Source: Chitinophagales bacterium
GTDB lineage: Bacteria; Bacteroidota; Bacteroidia; Chitinophagales; Chitinophagaceae
Reading direction: 5' to 3'
Length of the DNA: 64,000 bases
Assembly: GCA_020636505.1 (NCBI GenBank)
Contig: JACJXR010000003.1
Location: 62,001-126,000 of the forward strand
The position numbers and the translations under genes were made by a program. The notes beneath the pieces are model-generated. The model did no database searches and had not been told where the DNA came from. It saw only the letters and a program-made list of their open reading frames with translations. This document shows, piece after piece, positions 28,919 to 37,720 of this stretch. Position 1 is the first letter of the stretch; every line of letters begins with the position of its first letter.

Positions 28919-29311
28919 ATGATTTTTGTTGGAACGTTGAGTAATAATGAGGCTAATTTGCCAACATTGACTATTAAAGAATATTTTTCTGAAAATTCAA
29001 AAGTGGATTTTTCGTTAAGAAAAAAAATTGTTAAGTATTTAAGGTCAGGGGTATATATCGCCGGAGTTATGAATATAGTTCGTGACGTATTTACGACTGA
29101 AGAAATAGATGGTGCAGCTTATCTTACAGATGGTAAATATATTTGGCCGATTTATTTTCCATACTATTTAGAGAAATATCCTGAAAAAGTTGTTGTTCCT
29201 CCTGGTTTTATTGATCATTTAGTGAGTAATGATTTTAAGATACCTGGCATTAGTAAGTACAAGACTGAAGAAATTACCAATTTTTTCTTTAAAAAATGGC
29301 AAGGCAAATAG
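28919..29311 (+). CDS. Hypothetical protein, 130 aa
   Basis: Unrecognised soluble protein without signal peptide. It is rich in aromatic and charged residues (YIWPIYFPYYLEKYPEKVVVPPGFIDHL, given in two parts here: YIWPIYFPYYL and EKYPEKVVVPPGF). Base composition is visibly more AT-rich than the flanking amidohydrolase and macroglobulin genes. Directly upstream, a 13-codon ORF beginning at the ATG at 28881 (MTESYWTNIKYDT) ends in a TGA that overlaps this ATG as ATGA. That could be a coupled leader or a frameshifted natural N-terminus. Size and setting resemble small immunity-type or orphan genes, but I see no motif to assign it. Confidence 0.55.
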   Translation: MIFVGTLSNNEANLPTLTIKEYFSENSKVDFSLRKKIVKYLRSGVYIAGVMNIVRDVFTTEEIDGAAYLTDGKYIWPIYFPYYLEKYPEKVVVPPGFIDHLVSNDFKIPGISKYKTEEITNFFFKKWQGK

Positions 29312-29358
29312 CGTTGAGCTTCGTTAAGATACTATTGTCTTTTTTAGTATAAATAACC

Positions 29359-29637
29359 ATGATTATCAGCAACAAGTTTCATTTAGTGATAAAGGCAATT
29401 CTATTACTGTTACCCATTTTATGTTTGCTACATGGTATCTTTTATAAGCAGCTTGGTTTACAAGGAACAGCATGGGACTTAAGAATTACCAAAATTTTAC
29501 TGATATCGCTACCTGTTTCTGCCATTTATTTTTTATTTCAAAAGGGGTGGTATGATAAGGTGTATGGAGTGCTGATATGTTTATATATTGTTTATTTGAT
29601 CTTTGATTTCCTTAAAGAAACAAGTGGTGCGATATGA
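29359..29637 (+). CDS. Hypothetical small membrane protein, 92 aa
   Basis: Very hydrophobic, with three likely transmembrane helices (VIKAILLLLPILCLLHGIFY, ILLISLPVSAIYFLF, YGVLICLYIVYLIFDFL). No family is recognised. It follows the 130-aa hypothetical gene by 47 bp and shares its low GC content, so the two may have arrived together. A 155-bp gap follows before the macroglobulin gene. Confidence 0.55.
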   Translation: MIISNKFHLVIKAILLLLPILCLLHGIFYKQLGLQGTAWDLRITKILLISLPVSAIYFLFQKGWYDKVYGVLICLYIVYLIFDFLKETSGAI

Positions 29638-29792
29638 TGAAATGATATTCGCTATGTACCGTGAATAGATTTGGTTTACAAGGTTGCATGTTCTATTAAC
29701 ATAATTTTCATATTTGGCGGTGTGTAAAATTTAATTCTGCGCGTTATAAAAGGTACATTAGTTATTGATTCCTTTACTACACACATCCGCTT

Positions 29793-32700
29793 ATGAAACG
29801 CTACATACCCGTTTGGCTTTCAGTTGCAGTAATACTATCTGTGTTCTTTACTGCATGTACAAACAACGATCAACTCAAGTTCGATAAAGAACGATTTTCA
29901 GATGAAGTGAACCGCTTCCAAAACATTGTCTTCGCTTTCAACAAAGACATATATCCGGACAGTATGCTCGGCAGGTGGGACAGTACCGAGTATGTAACTT
30001 TCTCGCCTGTGGCTGAGGGTGCCTTCAAATGGAACAGCTCCAGCGAATTGGTATTCTCAACTTCTACGGGTTTCTTGCCTGAAACGAAGTACACGGCTAC
30101 CGTAACTCCTGCTGTTACCAAGTACAGCAAGAAGAAATATGCACTATCCGATAAAAGTATCAGCTTCAGTACTGAGGCTCTTGCCGTCGAAAATATAAAT
30201 GTATCATGGACACGTGGGCAGAATATGTCGAACGTAATGGTGCAGCTCGATGTGGATTTTAATTATGACGTGTCTGTAGCCGATGCGGTTAAGCAAATCG
30301 CCCTTTCTTCCGAAGGCAAGAGTATAATGACCACGAGTATCAATACAGGCAATGCCAAGCGTGTGTCTGTACAGTTTATGCCGCTGAACGAATTGGATGC
30401 TGTAACACCACTTGATATAAAACTGAGTAAAGGTATCGTCATTGCTATCGGTAAGGTGGCTTCTTCATTGGATACCGGTATAAAGGCGCTTATACCAAGC
30501 AGGTTCAACCTTGCGATGAACAACATCAACAGCCAGCATACGGGTGAGCAGGGTATAGTCAGCATCAGTACCAGTCAGCCTATTGTGGAAGAGGGATTGA
30601 AGAAGAATATCAAGATAGAGCCGGCAGTACCTTTTGAAGTGGAAACCACAGAATCGGGTATCACCATCATCAGTGATAAGTTTGAAGTGACCGCCAACTA
30701 CGAAGTAACCATTTCCAAAAAAATAGATGGTGTTTTTGGTGGTAAGATGAAAACCGACTATTCGGAGCAGATAACATTCCGTGAACTTTCTCCATCTGTG
30801 GAGTTTACCAGTGGTGATGGAATGTACCTTTCCACAAAGGGTAATAGAAACATCGGCTTACGCATTGTGAATACGGATAAGATAGTGGTCAGCATTGTTA
30901 AAATATATGAGAACAACCTGACGCACTTCTTAAGACGTGGCAAGAGCTACGATTACGATTATTACGAAGATGATTACTACGATTATTACACCTACAATAC
31001 TTATAACGTAGGAGATGAGATATTCTCAAAAGAGTACAAAACAGACGAACTGCCTCGTCAAAACGCCACAAGAGTATTGAATCTTGACTTTAAGGATAAG
31101 ATAAAGAGCTTCAAAGGAACATACATAGTGAAGGTACAGTCTGCGGAACATCGCTGGGTGCAGGATTCAAAAGTGCTCAACTTCTCTGATGTGGGATTGA
31201 TAGTAAAGCAGGATAAGAATGATGTGTATGTTTTTGCCAATTCCATTAGGAATGCAACTCCACTGTCGGGAGTAAAAGTATCGTTCATAAGTACCAACAA
31301 CCAGTTGCTGGACGAGATAATCACAGATAATGAGGGGATGGCTAAGTTGTCTGATATTGAAAACAAGCATCCTGGATTTCACGTAGGGCTGGTTACAGCC
31401 ACAACAGGTGATGAATTCAGTTTCATTTCATTGGAACGCGGCGGAGTGGAAACTTCAAGGTTCAATGTTGGAGGACGTTATCCCAATGCTGCGGGGCTTA
31501 ATGCAATGATATATGCGGAGCGTAACCTCTATCGTCCGGGAGAGCGTATCAAGATCAGTACCATCATCAGAGATGAGAAATGGCAAGTGCCGGGAGAAAT
31601 GCCAGTACAACTGCAGCTTAAGATGCCGAATGGTAAGGAGATGGCGAATAATAAAAAGATATTGAACAAAGAGGGTTCGTGTGAGACTTATTTTGAGCTT
31701 CCTACAAGTGCCATCACAGGTACTTATACACTGAATGTGCTTACGGGTAACGATGTTTTTCTGAACTCATATGATATAAGTGTGGAGGACTTCATGCCTG
31801 ATAGGATAAAGGCCACAATGAACCTTGATAAGGAGGAATACAAACCGGGAGATAGTATCAAAGCTACATTACAGGTAGATAACTTGTTCGGTACTCCTGC
31901 TTCGGGAAGGAAGTACGAAGCTGAGATGAATATGTCTAAGGTTGATTTTGAGGCCAAAGATTTCCCTGAATATGATTTTCATACCAACAATGAAATAAAC
32001 TATGCGTATGAGTCGAGAGAGGGTAGGACGAATAAGGATGGTAGTGCCTCATTCAATTTCAACCTGAAGAAAGAGTTTGCAGGAACAGGTGTGGTGAAAG
32101 GCAATGTTATGGCAACTGTCTTTGACGAAACAGGTAGGCCGATACATAGATATGGTAACTTCAAAGTGTATACACAACCGGTTTTCGTTGGTGTTAAACA
32201 AGGATATTACTATGTAAGTACCAAAACACCCAACAAGCTGCAATTGGTGGCTGTGGACAAGAACGGTGCAGTGAAAACAGGTGTTAAGGCACATGTGACG
32301 CTTGTGAAAATAGAGTGGCACAGTGTGATACAAAAAGACGGCAACCGTTATCGTTATGTTTCACAGAAGCAGGAGAAGGTGATACGTGAGAGTACTATTA
32401 CCATTAGCGGTAAAAACACAGGCTATACATTCACACCGGAAGTGAGTGGCAGGTATGAAGTAAGGGTATCTCCGGAAGGCTCTAACAGTTATGTGTCAAA
32501 GACCATATACGCATGGGGATTCTACGATACACATTATACATCCTTTGAGGTGAACACCGAAGGTAATGTGACCATAAAGGCCGATAAAGACAAGTATAAC
32601 GTGGGTGAGGATATGAAGCTATTGTTCACCACTCCGTTTGAGGGTAGAATGTTGGTGACGTTGGAACGTGGCGATGTGATCGAGCATGTATTCCTTAATA

Positions 32701-35180
32701 CAGAGAATAGGTCTGCATCTTATACTGTAAGAGCAAGTGATATACATGTGCCGAATGTCTACGTGTCTGCCACATTGTTCAGGCCGATGGATAACTCTCA
32801 ATTGCCATTGACGGTGGCACATGGATATAAGTCGGTAACCGTAGAGGACAAAGCCACACATATTCCTGTGACGGTAACTGCGGTGGAAAAGTCAAGGTCA
32901 AAAACAAAACAAACCATCAAGATAAAAACCACACCTAATGCTTTTGTAACTGTTGCTGCGGTTGATGAAGGTATACTTCAAGTAAAAAACTACAAAACAC
33001 CCGATCCTTATAATTACTTCTATCAAAAAGTAGCATTGGGAGTCAGGTCATTTGATGTGTATCCATACTTGATGCCTGAAATATCAACATTGCTGTCAAG
33101 CACAGGTGGTGACGGTGCAGAAGCGGGTGCCATGCGTGCCAACCCTCTGTTTGTGAACAGGGTTAAGAATGTGTCTTTCTGGAGTGGGATAAAACAGGCA
33201 GATGCCAACGGTAACTTGAATTACGATATTGATATTCCACAGTTCTCTGGAGATATTAGGGTGATGGCGTTGGCTTATAAAGGCAAAGGGTTCGGTAGTG
33301 CAGAGGAACATATGAAGGTGGCAGACCCTGTTGTTATCAGTACGGCTTTGCCAAGATTCTTCAGCCCCGGAGATGAGGCTAAAGTTGCTGTTACGGTTAC
33401 CAACACTACCGAAAACAAAACCTCTGCAACGGTCAGCATCAAAACAGAAGGATCATTGAAGGTGAATGGTGATGATTCGAGAACAGTTACCATTGCCGCA
33501 AACAGCGAACATCGTGTATTGTTTGATGTAGGTGCTGCCGATGCTATCGGCAAGGGGAATGTGACTGTGTTGGTAAATGCTTTAAAAGAAACATTTACAA
33601 ATGAAACGGAGATTTCCATACGCCCTGCCGCAGGTTTGCAAAAACGTTATACTGCAGGGCAAGTGAAGGCAGGTAAAGAACAGAAGGTTGAAGTTGAGCA
33701 GAACTTTATTCCTACAAGTGCGCGAGGTAAGTTGGTTGTGAGCAAGTCGCCACTTGTAGAGTTTACCAAGGATATTACAGACCTGGTGCGTTATCCGTAC
33801 GGTTGTATTGAACAAACCACATCGACCGCATTCCCTCAGTTGTACTATTATGATCTTGTAAAGAGTATTACTGAGACAGAAGACAGAGATATGAACCCCG
33901 GATATAATGTTCGAGAAGCAATATTGAAAATACAATCCATGCAGATGTACAACGGTGGTATGTCTTACTGGCAAGGTGGAGGGTATGAAAGCTGGTGGGG
34001 TACGGTTTATTCCACACATTTCTTGATAGAAGCTAAAAAAGCAGGATATCAGGTAAGTGCCAATACCATCAAGAAGGCACTTGGGTATATGGAACAGAAG
34101 TTGAAAAACCGTACTACAGAAGTGATGTACTACAACCTCAATGAGAGTCGTGAGATAGCAGCCAAGGAAATACCTTATTCGCTTTTTGTACTGGCTCTTG
34201 GTGGTAATCCTCAATACTCGACAATGAACTATTATAAGGCACACTCCGATATGTTGAGTATTGACGGCAAGTATATGTTGGCAGCAGCATACGGTCTATC
34301 TGGGCAAAAACAGAAAGCGATGGAAGTGTTGCCGAAAGAGTTTGCAGGAGAGAAATCGAAGCAAGTTTTCGGAGGAAGTTTTTACTCATACATTCGCGAT
34401 TTGGCTGTATCACTATATGCACTTCAGGAGATCAACCCTGAAGATCCTCAGGTAGGTACCATGGCACGTCTGCTATCGGAAAGTATGCGATCTACTTATT
34501 ACCTGAATACGCAGGAAAAATCGTTCGGTATTCTTGCATTGGGTAAGATCGCTCGTAGGGCAAACAGCACCAATGCCACTGCAAAAGTATCGGTAAACGG
34601 AAAAAGTATCGGAAACACCGATGGTAAAGACCTCTCGATAAATCTTAAATCGTATATAGGGCAGCCTTTGAATATGAGTGTAAGCGGAGCAGGCTCGTAC
34701 TACTACTTTGCCGAAGTGTCCGGAATAACAGCAGATGGTAGCTATAAAGAAGAGGATAGTTATTTGCGAGTACGCAGGTCGTTTTATACACGTGACGGAA
34801 AGCCGATAACAAACAATGTGTTCAGGCAGAACGACCTTGTTGTTGTGGAATTGACCTTGCAGTCTCAATATGAAACTCAAGTGGAGAATGTGGTTGTGAC
34901 AGACATATTACCGGCAGGTTTTGAGATAGAGAACTCAAGACTGTATGAAATGCCAGACATCAAATGGGCTAAGGATATAGATATTCCGCAGCACGATGAC
35001 TTTAGAGACGATAGGGTGAATATGTTTGCCACTGCTAAGAAGAAAACACAAAAGTTCTACTATATGGTACGTGTGGTGACACCTGGAGTCTATAGAATGG
35101 GCCCGGTGCAAGCAGATGCCATGTATAATGGAGCTTTCCATTCATATCATGGTGCAGGAACCATAAAAGTAGAAGAGTAG
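29793..35180 (+). CDS. Alpha-2-macroglobulin family lipoprotein
   Basis: 1795-aa protein. The signal peptide ends in a lipobox, SVFFTAC, with Cys22 the predicted lipidation site. The middle shows MG2-type segments (YAERNLYRPGERIKISTIIRD, the standard bacterial A2M signature) and a bait-like variable region, and the thioester motif is present as YPYGCIEQTTS with Cys1338 and Gln two residues after Glu. C-terminal complement-like helices (MYNGGMSYWQGG) follow. Bacterial A2Ms trap proteases in the periplasm; when paired with PBP1C, as here (2 bp downstream), they are thought to protect or coordinate peptidoglycan repair. An unusual Tyr/Asp-rich run lies at residues about 386-406. Confidence 0.93.
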   Translation: MKRYIPVWLSVAVILSVFFTACTNNDQLKFDKERFSDEVNRFQNIVFAFNKDIYPDSMLGRWDSTEYVTFSPVAEGAFKWNSSSELVFSTSTGFLPETKYTATVTPAVTKYSKKKYALSDKSISFSTEALAVENINVSWTRGQNMSNVMVQLDVDFNYDVSVADAVKQIALSSEGKSIMTTSINTGNAKRVSVQFMPLNELDAVTPLDIKLSKGIVIAIGKVASSLDTGIKALIPSRFNLAMNNINSQHTGEQGIVSISTSQPIVEEGLKKNIKIEPAVPFEVETTESGITIISDKFEVTANYEVTISKKIDGVFGGKMKTDYSEQITFRELSPSVEFTSGDGMYLSTKGNRNIGLRIVNTDKIVVSIVKIYENNLTHFLRRGKSYDYDYYEDDYYDYYTYNTYNVGDEIFSKEYKTDELPRQNATRVLNLDFKDKIKSFKGTYIVKVQSAEHRWVQDSKVLNFSDVGLIVKQDKNDVYVFANSIRNATPLSGVKVSFISTNNQLLDEIITDNEGMAKLSDIENKHPGFHVGLVTATTGDEFSFISLERGGVETSRFNVGGRYPNAAGLNAMIYAERNLYRPGERIKISTIIRDEKWQVPGEMPVQLQLKMPNGKEMANNKKILNKEGSCETYFELPTSAITGTYTLNVLTGNDVFLNSYDISVEDFMPDRIKATMNLDKEEYKPGDSIKATLQVDNLFGTPASGRKYEAEMNMSKVDFEAKDFPEYDFHTNNEINYAYESREGRTNKDGSASFNFNLKKEFAGTGVVKGNVMATVFDETGRPIHRYGNFKVYTQPVFVGVKQGYYYVSTKTPNKLQLVAVDKNGAVKTGVKAHVTLVKIEWHSVIQKDGNRYRYVSQKQEKVIRESTITISGKNTGYTFTPEVSGRYEVRVSPEGSNSYVSKTIYAWGFYDTHYTSFEVNTEGNVTIKADKDKYNVGEDMKLLFTTPFEGRMLVTLERGDVIEHVFLNTENRSASYTVRASDIHVPNVYVSATLFRPMDNSQLPLTVAHGYKSVTVEDKATHIPVTVTAVEKSRSKTKQTIKIKTTPNAFVTVAAVDEGILQVKNYKTPDPYNYFYQKVALGVRSFDVYPYLMPEISTLLSSTGGDGAEAGAMRANPLFVNRVKNVSFWSGIKQADANGNLNYDIDIPQFSGDIRVMALAYKGKGFGSAEEHMKVADPVVISTALPRFFSPGDEAKVAVTVTNTTENKTSATVSIKTEGSLKVNGDDSRTVTIAANSEHRVLFDVGAADAIGKGNVTVLVNALKETFTNETEISIRPAAGLQKRYTAGQVKAGKEQKVEVEQNFIPTSARGKLVVSKSPLVEFTKDITDLVRYPYGCIEQTTSTAFPQLYYYDLVKSITETEDRDMNPGYNVREAILKIQSMQMYNGGMSYWQGGGYESWWGTVYSTHFLIEAKKAGYQVSANTIKKALGYMEQKLKNRTTEVMYYNLNESREIAAKEIPYSLFVLALGGNPQYSTMNYYKAHSDMLSIDGKYMLAAAYGLSGQKQKAMEVLPKEFAGEKSKQVFGGSFYSYIRDLAVSLYALQEINPEDPQVGTMARLLSESMRSTYYLNTQEKSFGILALGKIARRANSTNATAKVSVNGKSIGNTDGKDLSINLKSYIGQPLNMSVSGAGSYYYFAEVSGITADGSYKEEDSYLRVRRSFYTRDGKPITNNVFRQNDLVVVELTLQSQYETQVENVVVTDILPAGFEIENSRLYEMPDIKWAKDIDIPQHDDFRDDRVNMFATAKKKTQKFYYMVRVVTPGVYRMGPVQADAMYNGAFHSYHGAGTIKVEE

Positions 35181-35181
35181 G

Positions 35182-37503
35182 ATGAAGCAAAGGCTGAAAC
35201 GAATCGGCAACAAAATGGGCATGACTGTAGTGATAGCCGCAGCCATGTTCGTTGTGATGGATATAGCCTTTCCCGTAAAGCCGGATATAGAATACGGTCA
35301 GTTGATAAGAGCCGAGGACGGTACAGTGCTGCATGCTTTTCTTACGAGTGACGAACAATGGCGCATGAAGGCCAACCTCAACGAAATAACACCTGAGCTG
35401 AAAAAGGCGATAGTATATAAAGAGGATAAGTACTTCTATTATCACCCCGGAATAAATGTTCCGGCCATTTTTAGAGCTGTGTTTAATAATGTCATCAAGC
35501 AAAAGCGTACATCAGGAGCGTCAACCATTACCATGCAGGTGGCAAGAATGTTGGCCCCCAAGAGGAGGACTTATTTCAACAAGGTCATTGAGATGTTTCG
35601 TGCGTTCCAGTTGGAGCTTCATTACACAAAAGATGAGGTTTTGCAAATGTACCTCAACCTTGTTCCATACGGGTCCAACATACAAGGGGTAAAAGCTGCG
35701 GCCATTCTTTATTTCAATAAGTTGCCTGAGCAACTATCTCTTTCGGAGATCACCGCACTTAGTATTATTCCCAACAGGCCTACCACAATGGTATTGGGTA
35801 AAAACAACGATCGTATTGTAAAAGATCGCAACAAATGGTTGATGCGTTTTAATAAAGATGGAGTTTTCCCTGAATCGAATATTGTGGATGCGATAAATGA
35901 GCCTTTGAATGCAGTGAGGTTTGATGCACCCAAAGCTGTACCGCAGTTTGCAAGAAGGATGCATACCCAATATCCAGGTCAGCCTGAAGTGTATACTACG
36001 ATAGACAAGCGTGTGCAATCAGAAGCCGAAGAGATAGTCAATGAATATATGATGGCGTTGCGACTTAAGAATATTCATAATTGTGCAGTACTCATCATAG
36101 ATAATAAAACAAGGGAAGTGAAGACCTATATCGGTTCTCCTGACTTTTTTGACAATGAACACAATGGTCAGGTGGATGGTGTTGCGTCTCCTCGTTCTCC
36201 GGGTAGTACTTTAAAACCCATATTGTATGCAGTTTGCGCCGATAAGGGTATAGTTACGCCCAAAACCATTATTGCCGATGTACCTATCAATATGGACGGC
36301 TATATGCCTGAGAACTACGATCTGACATTTCGTGGCAACGTTACTGCCGAAGATGCGCTGAAGAACTCGTTGAACATACCGGCTGTTAAGCTGATAAATG
36401 AAACAGGTACGGATATGTTCATTAAAACGCTTTCTCTTGGAGGGGTGTCTTCTATTTGGAATAACAGAAGGAGTTTCGGACTGTCGCTGATATTGGGCGG
36501 GTGTACAATAAGGTTGGACGAACTAACAGGTATGTATGCATCTTTGGCAAACGATGGAGTTTATGAACCGTTGAGATGGACTACGGATACAGCCAAGCAT
36601 ACCGGTTTAAGCCGTAAGCCCGTACGATTGTTTTCCTCATCTGCTGCGTATATGATAACAAGTATTATCTCAGACCTGTATCGTCCCGACTTGCCAAACC
36701 TGTTTGATAATGCCAAGGATATACCGAAAGTTGCTTGGAAAACAGGCACGTCGTATGGTAGGAAGGATGCTTGGAGCATAGGGTATAATAAAAACTACAC
36801 TATTGGTGTGTGGGTTGGAAACTTCGATGGAACAGGTGTGCCTGAGCTTAACGGAGCAGGTATTGCCACTCCTTTGCTTTTTCGCATATTCAATACCGTT
36901 TATAAAGAAAGAAGTCAAGACTGGTTGGTGCAACCGGAAAATGTAGGTTTCAGATATGTATGCAAAGAAACAGGGAGGATTCCTGAGGTTTACTGTACGG
37001 AAACGGTAATGGACTATTTCATTCCCGGAGTGTCCGACAATCGACATTGCGATCATTTGAAGAAAGTGTGCTTGTCTCCCAAAGAAGATGTTAGCTACTG
37101 TACGAATTGTATGCCACGTTCAGGGTATAAGGTGAAAACCTATCCGAATATTTCCGCTGAATTGACCGCTTTTTACGAACAGCAGCATATCCCATACACC
37201 AAAGTTCCGGAGCACAACCCTTTATGTTCAAGAGTGTTTGAAGGAGTCGCACCATATATCACATCGCTTACCAATAATTCTACTTATATCATTACAGATA
37301 AGGGTAAGCAACAATTGCAATTGCAATGTACCGCTGCCAATGATGTGAAAACTGTTTACTGGTACATCAACGATAAGTTTTATAAAAGTACTGCAGTAGG
37401 GGAGCGAACCTTGTTTTGCCCTGAGACACCTAATGTGAAAATATCTTGTGCAGATGATAAAGGGCGTAATGTTGACATCAGGATAAATGTGGAGTTTATA
37501 TGA
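35182..37503 (+). CDS. pbpC: Penicillin-binding protein 1C
   Basis: 773-aa bifunctional peptidoglycan synthase. One N-terminal membrane anchor (MTVVIAAAMFVVMDIAF), then a GT51 glycosyltransferase domain with KEDKYFYYHPG (catalytic Glu), KRTSGASTITMQVARM and YLNLVPYG. The transpeptidase domain has SPGSTLKPILYA (SxxK nucleophile), NSLNIPAVKL (SxN) and WKTGTSYGRKDAW (KTG). The C-terminal ~90 residues correspond to the BiPBP_C domain usual in PBP1C. Its place 2 bp after the macroglobulin gene is the classic yfhM-pbpC arrangement. Confidence 0.95.
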   Translation: MKQRLKRIGNKMGMTVVIAAAMFVVMDIAFPVKPDIEYGQLIRAEDGTVLHAFLTSDEQWRMKANLNEITPELKKAIVYKEDKYFYYHPGINVPAIFRAVFNNVIKQKRTSGASTITMQVARMLAPKRRTYFNKVIEMFRAFQLELHYTKDEVLQMYLNLVPYGSNIQGVKAAAILYFNKLPEQLSLSEITALSIIPNRPTTMVLGKNNDRIVKDRNKWLMRFNKDGVFPESNIVDAINEPLNAVRFDAPKAVPQFARRMHTQYPGQPEVYTTIDKRVQSEAEEIVNEYMMALRLKNIHNCAVLIIDNKTREVKTYIGSPDFFDNEHNGQVDGVASPRSPGSTLKPILYAVCADKGIVTPKTIIADVPINMDGYMPENYDLTFRGNVTAEDALKNSLNIPAVKLINETGTDMFIKTLSLGGVSSIWNNRRSFGLSLILGGCTIRLDELTGMYASLANDGVYEPLRWTTDTAKHTGLSRKPVRLFSSSAAYMITSIISDLYRPDLPNLFDNAKDIPKVAWKTGTSYGRKDAWSIGYNKNYTIGVWVGNFDGTGVPELNGAGIATPLLFRIFNTVYKERSQDWLVQPENVGFRYVCKETGRIPEVYCTETVMDYFIPGVSDNRHCDHLKKVCLSPKEDVSYCTNCMPRSGYKVKTYPNISAELTAFYEQQHIPYTKVPEHNPLCSRVFEGVAPYITSLTNNSTYIITDKGKQQLQLQCTAANDVKTVYWYINDKFYKSTAVGERTLFCPETPNVKISCADDKGRNVDIRINVEFI

Positions 37504-37525
37504 TTGTTTCTTCTAAATAAGAAAG

Positions 37526-37544
37526 GGCTGCTCATTGAGCAGCC
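37526..37544 (+). terminator. Hairpin after pbpC
   Basis: GGCTGCTC-ATT-GAGCAGCC is a perfect 8-bp stem with a 3-nt loop 22 bp after the pbpC stop. The following ATTCTAAATCTTT is only moderately T-rich, so termination is likely but not textbook. Confidence 0.65.
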
Positions 37545-37556
37545 ATTCTAAATCTT

Positions 37557-37720
37557 TCGTAGCCCTAACGAGACTGAGTTCGAACTTTTTGGAGGATGTG
37601 TTGAGTGTAATCGGCTCATTTGCAATTGTTTAGAAAAATTGCATGTTAGCTGTTTTTCGAAATTTACATAGCAGGTTTTGACGAGCTTTAGTTGAAAACA
37701 ATATGAAAGTGCATTAATTA
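37557..37720. repeat. Intergenic repeat block, copy 1 (tRNA-3'-end-like)
   Basis: This stretch (from TCGTAGCCCTAACG to the stop codon of the next minus-strand gene) recurs almost base for base at about 42508-42670 and 49013-49177, and its first ~40 bp recur at 57919-57960. Read on the minus strand it contains GTTCGAAC followed by GTCTCGTTAGGGCTA, like the 3' end of a tRNA-Arg. An inner 7-bp hairpin (37621-37627 with 37637-37643) has a loop carrying TTCTAAA, like a UCU anticodon loop. No complete cloverleaf forms. Confidence 0.75.

Noticed and set aside
37557..37600. Possible tRNA-Arg gene on the minus strand
   Set aside because: T-loop-like and acceptor-like strings are present, but arm spacing is wrong, the T stem does not pair and no D arm is found; kept as a tRNA-like repeat only.
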